From NCBI RefSeq assembly GCF_000420265.1, contig NZ_ATUP01000001.1, positions 496,001 to 560,000 of the forward strand: a DNA stretch of 64,000 nt. The letters are read 5' to 3'. The position numbers and the translations under genes were made by a program. How positions within the stretch are numbered: the stretch's first letter is position 1; each line of letters opens with the position of its first letter. Shown piece by piece: positions 38,560-46,934 of the stretch. The notes under the pieces were generated by a model that was not told where the DNA came from, searched no databases, and saw nothing but the letters and a program-made list of their open reading frames with translations. The DNA is from Oceanicaulis alexandrii DSM 11625. Lineage in GTDB: Bacteria; Pseudomonadota; Alphaproteobacteria; Caulobacterales; Maricaulaceae.

Positions 38560-39642
38560 CTAGCCTGTGGCCTCGTCGTCCAGGTCATCATCCTCGCCGG
38601 GACCGACCAGCAATTCCTCGGCGATCAGACCGGCGTTCTTGCGCACCTGGGCTTCGATCTTGTCGGCGATCGCGGGATGGTCGAGCAGGAACTGGCGCGC
38701 ATTCTCGCGGCCCTGCCCGATCCGTTCGGAGTCGTGGGAATACCAGGAGCCCGACTTTTCGATGATATTGCCCTTCACCCCCAGATCGAGCAGTTCGCCG
38801 GTCTTGGAGATGCCTTCGCCATAGAGGATATCGAACTCCACCTCGCGGAAGGGCGGCGCCACCTTGTTCTTGACCACTTTGACGCGGGTCTGGTTGCCGA
38901 TCACTTCGTCGCGATTTTTCAGCGCGCCGATGCGGCGGATATCCAGGCGAACGGTGGAGTAGAATTTCAGCGCATTACCGCCGGTCGTGGTTTCGGGGCT
39001 GCCGAACATCACGCCGATCTTCATGCGGATCTGGTTGATGAAGATCACCAGGCATTTCGATTTGGAGATGGAGCCGGTCAGCTTGCGCAGCGCCTGGCTC
39101 ATCAAACGGGCCTGAAGACCGGGCAGCGAGTCGCCCATATCGCCTTCAAGCTCCGCCCGCGGGGTCAAGGCCGCCACGGAGTCGATCACCAGAACGTCAA
39201 TGGCGCCCGAGCGCACCAGCGTATCGGCGATTTCAAGCGCCTGTTCGCCGGTGTCAGGCTGGGAGACCAGAAGTTCGCCCACATCCACGCCCAGCTTGCG
39301 GGCGTAAACCGGATCGAGCGCGTGCTCGGCGTCCACGAACGCCGCGACGCCGCCGCTTTTCTGCGCTTCGGCGACCGTGTGCAGCGCCAGCGTGGTTTTA
39401 CCGGAGCTTTCCGGGCCGTAGATCTCGACGATCCGGCCTTTCGGCAGGCCGCCCACGCCCAGCGCGATATCCAGGCCCAGAGAGCCGGTGGAGATCGCCT
39501 GAATATCCTGGTCAGGCTTGGAGCCCAGCTTCATCACCGAGCCTTTGCCGAAGGCGCGATCAATTTGAGTCAGGGCCGCTTCAAGCGCTTTTTGTTTATC
39601 CATGTCGCCGTCTTTCACCACGCGCAGATTTGACTGTGCCAT
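38560..39642 (-). CDS. recA: Recombinase A
   Basis: A 360-residue DNA strand-exchange protein and LexA co-protease. Walker A is GPESSGKT (residues 76-83), and the Walker B strand is [15 protein letters not shown]. The MAW-type ATP cap region, loop L2 ([21 protein letters not shown]) and the C-terminal acidic tail ([13 protein letters not shown]) are normal. The ATG at 39642 follows AAGGAGGG; an upstream in-frame codon at 39684 is not needed. A perfect alphaproteobacterial SOS box lies about 70 bp upstream, so induction after DNA damage through LexA is expected. Confidence 0.97.
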   Translation of the reverse strand: MAQSNLRVVKDGDMDKQKALEAALTQIDRAFGKGSVMKLGSKPDQDIQAISTGSLGLDIALGVGGLPKGRIVEIYGPESSGKTTLALHTVAEAQKSGGVAAFVDAEHALDPVYARKLGVDVGELLVSQPDTGEQALEIADTLVRSGAIDVLVIDSVAALTPRAELEGDMGDSLPGLQARLMSQALRKLTGSISKSKCLVIFINQIRMKIGVMFGSPETTTGGNALKFYSTVRLDIRRIGALKNRDEVIGNQTRVKVVKNKVAPPFREVEFDILYGEGISKTGELLDLGVKGNIIEKSGSWYSHDSERIGQGRENARQFLLDHPAIADKIEAQVRKNAGLIAEELLVGPGEDDDLDDEATG

Positions 39643-39665
39643 CAGGTCGGCCCTCCTTATTTCAC

Positions 39666-39682
39666 GCCCGACCGAGTCGGGC
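39666..39682 (-). other. Hairpin in the recA leader
   Basis: GCCCGAC (39666-39672) pairs with GTCGGGC (39676-39682) across a 3 nt loop. It sits between the SOS box and the recA ribosome-binding site, so it would be in the 5' untranslated part of the mRNA. Confidence 0.4.
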
Positions 39683-39713
39683 AATGAAGGTGACCGTACT
39701 TATTTTGTTCCCG

Positions 39714-39728
39714 GAACACAAGCGGAAC
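39714..39728 (-). promoter_or_regulatory. LexA (SOS) box of recA
   Basis: GAAC-N7-GAAC (GTTC-N7-GTTC on the coding strand) matches the alphaproteobacterial LexA operator exactly. It lies about 70 bp before the recA start, where it would overlap the promoter. Repression by LexA and release after DNA damage are inferred from this well-described motif. Confidence 0.9.
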
Positions 39729-39787
39729 ATTTGGCGTGTGCGTCGCCCATGCGACAGCTGAGCGCAATCAGCCGCTTAGCCTGAAGA

Positions 39788-42385
39788 CTAGGCGCGCTGG
39801 CGCGCCGCCAGCTCCTGCTTCACGCGCTCCGCCAGCTGCTGGATGTCGAAGGGTTTGGGCAGGAAGGAGATCTCGAGATCATCAGAGAGGGTGTCGGAAA
39901 ACTCTTCCTTGGCGTAGCCCGAAATGAAGACGATTCGCGCACTGCCCAGCAGATGCCGCGCCTCCTTGAGCAAGCCGGGACCGTCGAGCCCCGGCATGAC
40001 CACGTCTGAAATCAGAAGATCAAAGCTTTCCGGCTCGTTCTCCAAAATTTCGAGCGCTTCCTCGCCATCACACGCTTCCACCACCTCATAGCCGCGGCGC
40101 ACCAGCGTCTTGGCCGCGATGGCGCGCACCGCGTCTTCATCCTCGACAAACAGGATGCGGCCGCGTCCGGCGAGATCAGAGGGTTCAGGCTCGGCGGTCT
40201 TGGCCGCTTCCTCGCGCGCAAGCTCGGTTTCCTCTTCCTCGCTCGGCACATGGCCGGGCAGATAGATATGGAAGGTCGTGCCCTTGCCCACTTCGGAATC
40301 CACAAACAGGAAGCCGCCCGACTGTTTGACCACGCCATAGACCGTCGCCAGCCCCAGCCCGGTGCCCTGTCCGGCCTCCTTGGTGGTGAAGAACGGCTCG
40401 AAGATCTTCTTCAGCGTCGCCTCGTCCATGCCCGTACCCGTATCGGACACATGGATCGCCGCCCAGTCGCCATCCTTGGGATTGGGCGCCCCGGCGCGCG
40501 CCACATCATCAGAAGAGACCGCTTCGGTGACGATGGTCAGAACCCCGCCGCCCTGAGACTTCATCGCATCACGGGCGTTGGTGGCGAGGTTCACCAGAAT
40601 ATTGTCGATCTGATTGCGGTCCGCCCGCACCAGCGGCAGATCGCGGCCATGCTTGATATCGAGCCGTACGGTTTCTTCCAGAATCTGGCCCAGCATGATC
40701 GAGCAATCAGACAAGACGTCCGAGACGTCAAACACCGTATTGCGGAAGGTCTGCTTGCGCGAGAACGCGAGAAGCTTGCGCACCAGGCCGGCCTGGCGCG
40801 TGACGGTGGAATTGATCTGCTGCAAGTCCTGATAGGAGGGATCGCCCACCGGGTGCCGGTTCAGAAGCTCGCCCACATTCAGCCGGATCGCGGTGAGCAT
40901 ATTGTTGAAATCATGAGCCACGCCGCTCGCGAGCTGGCCGACCGCCTGCATCTTGCCTGCCTGGGCGACCTGTTGCTCCAGCGCTTTCCACGACGACACG
41001 TCCACCACATAGGCGACGCGCTTGCCGTCACGTGAGGGCGACAGGAAAACCTGCACGGCGCGCTCGCCGTCTTCGCCCGCTTTCAGGCGCACTTCGCTGG
41101 GCTCGCCACGCCCGGCCAGGGCCGAACCCAGTACATTGTCGATCCGGCCGTCATCGCCAAAATCAAACAGGTCTTCAAACTTCGCGCCCGGCACGGCGCC
41201 GCCGCCCGACAGCTTGAGCAAGGCCGGGTTGGCGTCCTCGATTACGGCCAGCGCCGGATCGGCGTCGTCCAGGCGCGCCACGCCGAACGGGGCGGTCGCG
41301 AACATTTCATCAAACGAGCCGCCAGCGAGCGAGCTGGCGCCCGAAGACGCTTCGCGCGGCTCAGCCGCGGCCACGGCGGGAGGCGCGCCTGTGGCGGAGA
41401 GTTCATAAACCACCGCGCGCGCCTTGGCGGGGCGCTCATCGCTCCAGCTGACGCAGATGACGACCGGGCTTTCCTCGCCGTCCACTTGCTTCAGGCGGGC
41501 GTCGAGGCGGATCACGCCGTCCGCGCCCCGCGACTGGGCGAACGCCTGCGCGGTGTCGCCTGTGGTGATGTCTTGCAGTTTGAGGGCCGCGTCCTCGCTG
41601 ACCCCGATCCAGCTGCGCAAAGTGGCGTTGGCGGCCAGCACCCGCCCCTCGGCATCGGCGGAGAACAAGCCGACGGGCGCATGATCGGTCCAGTCCGGCG
41701 CCTCGTCCGCATCCAGAGAGGCGTCATCGCGAAGCTCGGAAAAGCGCCACAGAGTCGCGCCGTCTTCCAGCGCGGAAACATCCGCGCTGTAAACCACGCT
41801 TTCGCCCCCGCCCAAGGGGATGCGGCCGACAACTTCACGGGCTGTTTCGCCTGCGCTCGCAGCCCGGTTGAGACGATAGACCGCCCCCGCGCCGGCCCCG
41901 CTGAACAAGCGTTCAGGGGCTGCGGGCGTCCCGGCGTCTTTCGCACCGATCAGGGTGTCGGCCAGTTTGACATAAGCCGGATTCGCCCAGGCCACCCGGC
42001 CTTGCGCGTCCGTGATCAGAACCGGATCAGGCCAAAGCCCCATCGCGGTCGCCGCAGCGCCGCTCGCACGTTTGCGCTCGCCGCCTTCAAGCAAGGAGCG
42101 CCCAGCCGTTTCGCCCGCCGCCAGCGCATACATCAAGAGCAACGCGACCGACGCGATGCCGGACAACAAGATGACGCCGTTCCATCCCGCGCCCGCGCCC
42201 GCGAAAATCGCCACAGCCGCAGCGGCCAGCGCGCCCAGGCTCGCCACCCAGAAGATCAGCCGGGTCAGGGGCCTGGTCAGCGCCCCCTCGCCTGTAGCCG
42301 CCTTCGCGGCTGGCGAAGGCGCCGGAGGGGCCACAGGATCAGCCTCAGCGGCGGCGCGTTGGGCGGAAAGCGGGAGGTCTGACAT
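39788..42385 (-). CDS. cckA: Hybrid histidine kinase CckA
   Basis: An 865-residue membrane kinase of the CckA type, which in Caulobacter phosphorylates ChpT to control CtrA and the cell cycle. Order: cytosolic Ala/Pro-rich N-terminus, two membrane helices (about residues 40-90), PAS-like domains, HisKA with His491 in VAHDFNNMLTAI, HATPase with TGMDEATLKKIFEPFFTTK and GTGLGLATVYG, and a C-terminal receiver with acceptor Asp794 in SDVVMPG. The ATG at 42385 follows GGAG at 6 nt; an upstream in-frame ATG at 42451 would add 22 residues. The gene follows flhB, a known Caulobacter arrangement. Strong match. Confidence 0.93.
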   Translation of the reverse strand: MSDLPLSAQRAAAEADPVAPPAPSPAAKAATGEGALTRPLTRLIFWVASLGALAAAAVAIFAGAGAGWNGVILLSGIASVALLLMYALAAGETAGRSLLEGGERKRASGAAATAMGLWPDPVLITDAQGRVAWANPAYVKLADTLIGAKDAGTPAAPERLFSGAGAGAVYRLNRAASAGETAREVVGRIPLGGGESVVYSADVSALEDGATLWRFSELRDDASLDADEAPDWTDHAPVGLFSADAEGRVLAANATLRSWIGVSEDAALKLQDITTGDTAQAFAQSRGADGVIRLDARLKQVDGEESPVVICVSWSDERPAKARAVVYELSATGAPPAVAAAEPREASSGASSLAGGSFDEMFATAPFGVARLDDADPALAVIEDANPALLKLSGGGAVPGAKFEDLFDFGDDGRIDNVLGSALAGRGEPSEVRLKAGEDGERAVQVFLSPSRDGKRVAYVVDVSSWKALEQQVAQAGKMQAVGQLASGVAHDFNNMLTAIRLNVGELLNRHPVGDPSYQDLQQINSTVTRQAGLVRKLLAFSRKQTFRNTVFDVSDVLSDCSIMLGQILEETVRLDIKHGRDLPLVRADRNQIDNILVNLATNARDAMKSQGGGVLTIVTEAVSSDDVARAGAPNPKDGDWAAIHVSDTGTGMDEATLKKIFEPFFTTKEAGQGTGLGLATVYGVVKQSGGFLFVDSEVGKGTTFHIYLPGHVPSEEEETELAREEAAKTAEPEPSDLAGRGRILFVEDEDAVRAIAAKTLVRRGYEVVEACDGEEALEILENEPESFDLLISDVVMPGLDGPGLLKEARHLLGSARIVFISGYAKEEFSDTLSDDLEISFLPKPFDIQQLAERVKQELAARQRA

Positions 42386-42462
42386 GACAGGCTCCGGTTG
42401 GTGCAGGCCGACACGTCGGATGACGCTACGGCTGGTCCATGATTCGAACACGCAGTCTCACA

Positions 42463-42476
42463 GGTTAAAGTTAACC
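42463..42476. promoter_or_regulatory. GGTTAA-AG-TTAACC element before cckA
   Basis: Two TTAACC-type half-sites face each other with a 2 nt spacer, about 80 bp upstream of the cckA start. CtrA sites normally have TTAA-N7-TTAAC, so the spacing does not match; other TTAA-binding regulators or a chance palindrome are possible. Confidence 0.3.
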
Positions 42477-42520
42477 ATATTTCAGCGAGACGGCATGAAA
42501 TCGTCTTTTCGGCGCCGCGA

Positions 42521-43597
42521 TCAGAACTTCGGCGCCTTGCCCGCCAGCGTCAGAACATAGCCGATCACCTTGGCCACGGCCGTGAAGTGTTCGGGCGGGA
42601 TCACTTCCTCCAGCTCGACGCTGGCGAACAATCCGCGCGCCAGCGGCGGGTCCTCGACGATGGGGATGTTGTGCTCCTTGGCCAGCTCCCGGATGCGCAG
42701 GGCGACGTCGTCGGCGCCCTTGGCCACACAGATCGGCGCGGGCGTCCGGCCCTGCTCGTATTCGAGAGCCACAGCGTAGTGGGTCGGGTTCGTGATCACC
42801 ACGGCGGCGTCCGGCACTCGCGACATCATGCGCCGCTGGGCGCGCTCCTGACGGATCTGGCGCAATTTTGCACGCACCATCGGATCGCCTTCGGTGTCCT
42901 TCATCTCATCACGGATCTCCTTGCGGCTCATCTTGTTGCGATCGATGTACTGCTTGCGCTGAAACAGGAAATCGAGCACGGCGATGGCGGTGTAGGCGAT
43001 CAGGGCGGCGATCATCAGCTGGATGGCGGCGGTATAGACCTCCTGCAAGATGCCGATGGGCGCGACGCCCGGCATCACCGCCAGCTCGTTGCGCCGCGGC
43101 CAGAGCGCCAGCGCGATGGCGAGCCCGACCACCGTCATCTTGGCGACGCCCTTGAAGAAGTTCATCCAGCCTTCAGGCCCGAACATGCGGGTCAGACCCT
43201 TGATCGGGTCGAGCTTGTCGAGCTTGGGCGCGATCTTCTTGGGCGTGAACATCACGCCGGTCTGGACCAGGTTTCCGAAAACCGCCGCGACCAGAAGCAT
43301 GGCGAAGGCCAGGCCTGTCACGACGACCAGGCGAAGCGCGGTCGCCGCCGCCAGCGTCACCGCTCCGGTGGGGTCCACCGCGAGTTCATGGGGCTGCGCC
43401 AGAAACACCTGTAGCATCTCGGCCAGACTGCGTGACATGCCCGGCGCCAGAAACGCCAGCATCGCCAGACCGGCGGTCAGGGTGAACCAGCCCGACACCT
43501 CCTGGGATTTGGGAACATCGCCTTCCTCGCGCGCCTGCCGGAGTTTTCGGTCTGTCGGCTCTTCTGTCTTTTCTGACTTGTCTTCGCCTTCCGCCAT
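42521..43597 (-). CDS. flhB: Flagellar export protein FlhB
   Basis: A 358-residue inner-membrane part of the flagellar type III export gate. It has a charged N-terminus (DKSEKTEEPTDRKLRQAREEGDVPKSQEV), four membrane helices and the cytosolic self-cleavage site NPTH at residues 270-273, the switch for substrate specificity. The C-terminal tail is normal length. It is 10 bp downstream of fliR in a fliQ-fliR-flhB operon. Confidence 0.96.
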   Translation of the reverse strand: MAEGEDKSEKTEEPTDRKLRQAREEGDVPKSQEVSGWFTLTAGLAMLAFLAPGMSRSLAEMLQVFLAQPHELAVDPTGAVTLAAATALRLVVVTGLAFAMLLVAAVFGNLVQTGVMFTPKKIAPKLDKLDPIKGLTRMFGPEGWMNFFKGVAKMTVVGLAIALALWPRRNELAVMPGVAPIGILQEVYTAAIQLMIAALIAYTAIAVLDFLFQRKQYIDRNKMSRKEIRDEMKDTEGDPMVRAKLRQIRQERAQRRMMSRVPDAAVVITNPTHYAVALEYEQGRTPAPICVAKGADDVALRIRELAKEHNIPIVEDPPLARGLFASVELEEVIPPEHFTAVAKVIGYVLTLAGKAPKF

Positions 43598-43607
43598 GCC
43601 GCCCGCC

Positions 43608-44366
43608 TCAGTTCAGCGTCGCGGTGAAGCGCTCATAGCGCTCCGCCCACACCATCACCATGGCGCCCAGCGACATGGCCAGAATGGAAAAGCCGATCAG
43701 GATGTTGAGCGGCATGGCGATGAAGAAGATCTGCGCCTGCGGCATCAGGCGCGACAGCACGCCCAGGCCCAGATAGAAAACCAGACCGAACACGATCAGC
43801 GGACTGGCGATCTGGACCCCGATGATGAAGGCGTCGATGAACAGGCCCAGAGCCCAGAACGCGGCGTCGCCCCACATCGGCGCCTCGCCGGCGGGCATAA
43901 GCTCGTAAGAGCCCGCCGCCGCCAGCAACATCTGTTGATGCAAGGGGGTGATCAGAACGATGACGATAAAGATCAGGTTCAAGAACTGGGCCGGCAGCAC
44001 GCCAGCCTGACCCTGCGCAGGGTCAAAGGATTGCGCCATGGCGAGGCCGGTCTGGTAGCCGATGATCTGGCCTGCGATCGCCCCTGCCGTCAAAAGAATG
44101 CGCGACGCCGCGCCGATCATCACGCCGATCAGGGTTTCCAGCGCCACAAGAACGCCGACGCCGGCCAGGGTCTCCGGCGGCGCCGGCAGCATCGGCGCGA
44201 TGGACGGGCCGACCACAAATGAAAAGGCCAGCGCAAACGCCAGACGCAGGCGTACGGGAATTGACGTTTCACCAATGCCCGGCATCAGCATCAATATCCC
44301 GCCCATGCGCGCAAACACCATGGCGGCGGCGAAAATTGTGAGCGAAAGATCGAACCCGGCCAGCAT
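43608..44366 (-). CDS. fliR: Flagellar export protein FliR
   Basis: A 252-residue export-gate membrane protein with about six hydrophobic segments. It starts near MLAGFDLSLTIFAAAMVFARMGGILMLMPGIGE and contains PVRLRLAFALAFSF, MIGAASRILLTAGAIAGQIIGYQTGLAMA and IASPLIVFGLVFYLGLGVLSRLMPQAQIFFIAMPLNILIGF, the typical FliR regions. Five bases separate it from fliQ and ten from flhB. Confidence 0.95.
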   Translation of the reverse strand: MLAGFDLSLTIFAAAMVFARMGGILMLMPGIGETSIPVRLRLAFALAFSFVVGPSIAPMLPAPPETLAGVGVLVALETLIGVMIGAASRILLTAGAIAGQIIGYQTGLAMAQSFDPAQGQAGVLPAQFLNLIFIVIVLITPLHQQMLLAAAGSYELMPAGEAPMWGDAAFWALGLFIDAFIIGVQIASPLIVFGLVFYLGLGVLSRLMPQAQIFFIAMPLNILIGFSILAMSLGAMVMVWAERYERFTATLN

Positions 44367-44371
44367 GGCCG

Positions 44372-44635
44372 TCAGCCTGCGATGATTCGGTCGGCGATGG
44401 TTTGCATGAAGCCGTTCAGAAGCGCGCCCATCATGGGCAGGAAGATCAGAAGCGCCAGAAAGATCACGATGATTTTCGGCACGAAGACCAAGGTCATTTC
44501 CTGCACCTGCGTCAGCGCCTGAAACAGGGCGATCAGAACGCCCACCGCCAGGCCGATCAGCATGACCGGCGCCGCCATGCCCAGCATGACCCAGATCGCT
44601 TCAGCGCCAATATCGAGGACCTCGCCTGCGGTCAT
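44372..44635 (-). CDS. fliQ: Flagellar export protein FliQ
   Basis: An 87-residue two-helix export-gate protein (VMLGMAAPVMLIGLAVGVLIALFQALTQVQEMTLVFVPKIIVIFLALLIFLPMM). Length and sequence match FliQ. It is the first gene of the fliQ-fliR-flhB unit; upstream are 206 bp shared with the divergent DUF885 gene, where a lone TTTAAC half-site but no complete CtrA box is seen. Confidence 0.95.
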   Translation of the reverse strand: MTAGEVLDIGAEAIWVMLGMAAPVMLIGLAVGVLIALFQALTQVQEMTLVFVPKIIVIFLALLIFLPMMGALLNGFMQTIADRIIAG

Positions 44636-44841
44636 GATGGCTTCCTTCTGATGCGCTCACAGCGCCGCAATGTTTCCATGCACGGATTCTATGCCGACGC
44701 GCAAAGTTCCAGAGGTAAAGTTTTATGCGTCGCGCTTTGTTTAACGATTTGTCATGTTGGCGTGCATTGGCGCAATCGCCGTCCGGGTGCAGCATGGCGC
44801 GCAATCGGGCGGACGTGTATCCGCCCTCGGGGAGACATTTT

Positions 44842-46713
44842 ATGATCAAGACACTTCTTTGCAGCGCGGCTTCTATCGCGCTTCTGACCGCAGGCTCTGC
44901 GCTCGCCCATGACGGCGCGCACGTCAACGCCGCTCTTGTAAACGTCGCCAGCGTCACTCAACAGGCTGAGCAGACGGAAACCGAACGTCTGTACGCGTCC
45001 TTCCAGGCCGCATTCATGGAAGAAGTGGCGCGTTCGCCGGAAATCCAGACCTATCTGGGCATGATCTCCGACGTCGACGCCTATGGCCGTTGGGACGATC
45101 GTTCTGACGCCCGTCAGATAGAGGATTTCGAACGCAGCCAGGCCCGCGTCCAGGAGATGCAGGCTGAGTTTGACCGCGACTTGCTGACCGACGCCGGCAA
45201 GGTCTCCTACGATCTCGCAATCAGCCTGGCCGAGAACGAAGCGCGCCAGTTCGCCGTGCGCGACAGCCGCTATGTGTTCTCGCCCATGGGCGATTCCGTC
45301 TCTGACCTGACGACCTTCCTGATCAACAACCACCGTGTTGCGACCGCAGAGCATGCGGCGGCCTACGCTTCACGTCTGGAAGGCATCGGCGAAGTCATCG
45401 ACACGCTGACTGAGCGCGCCGAGGAACGCGCGGCCAATGGCGTGACCTTGCCGCTGTTCGCCTATCCGCGCCTGACCGCGTCGGCGCAATCTCAACTGAC
45501 CGGCGCGCCGTTTGAAGAAGGCGCGGAAGACAGCGCGCTCTTCGCCGATTTCAAGGCCAAGGTGGACGCGCTCGACATTGACGATGACGCCAAGGCGGAT
45601 CTGGTGATGCGCGCCGAAGATGCGCTGCTGAACGTCTATGTGCCGGCGATGGAGCGCTATATGGCGGCGCTCGATCGCATGGAAGCGATCTCTGATGATC
45701 GTGACGGCGTGTGGAAACTGCCCAATGGCGAAGCCGCCTACGCCGCCTCGCTGGCGCAATTCACCACCATTCCGGACATGACCGCCGAGCAGATCCATGA
45801 GCGCGGACTGGCGGAAGTCGAGCGCATCCATGGCGAGATGCGCGAGATCATGGCCCAGGTCGGGTTTGAAGGCAGCGTGCAGGATTTCTTCGCCTATATG
45901 CGCACCGCCGAACAATTCCAGCTGCCCAACACGCCCGAAGGCCGCCAGGAATATCTCGACCGCGCCACCGCCGTGATCGCGGACGTGATGGAGGTCGCAC
46001 CGCAATATTTCGACACCCTGCCCGAAGCGCCGCTGGAAGTACGTGCGGTCGAACCCTGGCGTGAAGCGACGGCGACCGGCGCGTTCTACAACCAGCCCGC
46101 GCTCGATGGCTCCCGCCCGGGCTATTACTACGTCAACCTGTCCCAGATGCAGGACAACCCCACCTATCTGCTGGAAAGCCTCTCCCTGCACGAAGGCGCG
46201 CCCGGTCACCACTTCCAGATCGCGCTGACCCAGGAACTCGAAGACGTGCCGATGTTCCAGCGCTTTGCGTGGAACTCCGCCTATGGTGAAGGCTGGGCGC
46301 TCTACACCGAATGGCTGGGCAAGGAGATGGGTTTTTACGAAGATCCGTATTCGGACTTCGGTCGTCTCTCCTACGAGGTCTTCCGCGCCGCGCGCCTGGT
46401 AGTGGACACCGGCATTCACCACTATCAGTGGGATCGCCAGCAAGCGATTGATTACATGCTGGAAGCAACCCCGATGACCGAGGGCGACATCACCCCGGAA
46501 GTGGAGCGCTACATCGTCTGGCCCGGCCAGGCCGTCTCTTACAAAACCGGCATGATGTTCATCCAGGACCTGCTGATGCACGCCCAGGAAGAGCTCGGTG
46601 ACGATTTCAGCTGGGGCGGCTTCCATGACGCCGTTCTGACCGCTGGTCCGCTACCGCTTCCCATGCTGGAAGACCGGGTCAACGCCTGGATCGATACTGT
46701 GAAAGCAGGCTAA
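44842..46713 (+). CDS. Exported DUF885-family protein
   Basis: A 623-residue protein with a signal peptide (MIKTLLCSAASIALLTAGSALAHD). It belongs to the DUF885 family of gluzincin-like metallopeptidases, with the conserved HEGAPGHHFQ at residues 450-459 that resembles a zinc site, and the repeat-like LPLFAYPRLT and YYYVNLSQMQDNPTYLLESL segments. It is likely a periplasmic or outer peptidase, but no activity is established for close relatives. The ATG at 44842 follows GGGGAGA; an upstream in-frame ATG at 44725 is not supported. It precedes the TonB-dependent receptor, separated by a terminator. Confidence 0.87.
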   Translation: MIKTLLCSAASIALLTAGSALAHDGAHVNAALVNVASVTQQAEQTETERLYASFQAAFMEEVARSPEIQTYLGMISDVDAYGRWDDRSDARQIEDFERSQARVQEMQAEFDRDLLTDAGKVSYDLAISLAENEARQFAVRDSRYVFSPMGDSVSDLTTFLINNHRVATAEHAAAYASRLEGIGEVIDTLTERAEERAANGVTLPLFAYPRLTASAQSQLTGAPFEEGAEDSALFADFKAKVDALDIDDDAKADLVMRAEDALLNVYVPAMERYMAALDRMEAISDDRDGVWKLPNGEAAYAASLAQFTTIPDMTAEQIHERGLAEVERIHGEMREIMAQVGFEGSVQDFFAYMRTAEQFQLPNTPEGRQEYLDRATAVIADVMEVAPQYFDTLPEAPLEVRAVEPWREATATGAFYNQPALDGSRPGYYYVNLSQMQDNPTYLLESLSLHEGAPGHHFQIALTQELEDVPMFQRFAWNSAYGEGWALYTEWLGKEMGFYEDPYSDFGRLSYEVFRAARLVVDTGIHHYQWDRQQAIDYMLEATPMTEGDITPEVERYIVWPGQAVSYKTGMMFIQDLLMHAQEELGDDFSWGGFHDAVLTAGPLPLPMLEDRVNAWIDTVKAG

Positions 46714-46742
46714 CCCCCTCGCCCCCGCCTGCTTCACAGCAG

Positions 46743-46777
46743 AAACCCCGCAAGGTCTGCAGCCTTGCGGGGTTTTT
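46743..46777 (+). terminator. Intrinsic terminator after the DUF885 gene
   Basis: AAACCCCGCAAGG/CCTTGCGGGGTTT, 13 bp, 7 nt loop, followed by two more T. It begins 30 bp after the stop and separates this gene from the receptor gene. Confidence 0.9.
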
Positions 46778-46934
46778 CATGCCCCATCTTGAAGCATCAA
46801 CGCCACATAGGCGTGCACACATTAAGTTATATTAATATTTGCGGCGCTGCACGATTGCCCTGCCCTTTCCGCCGCGCAGTCTTTCCCAGTTGGCCTGAAG
46901 TCTAAAAGACCGGGCTCTAATCGGGGAAAGACAC

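Noticed and set aside
45370-46626. 418-codon minus-strand frame inside the DUF885 gene
   Set aside because: Antisense of a signal-peptide-bearing gene with a clear family motif; no start signals.
46822-46835. CtrA box before the TonB-dependent receptor
   Set aside because: TTAA-N6-TTAA without the final C; the spacing is one base short, so it is more likely just an AT-rich promoter.
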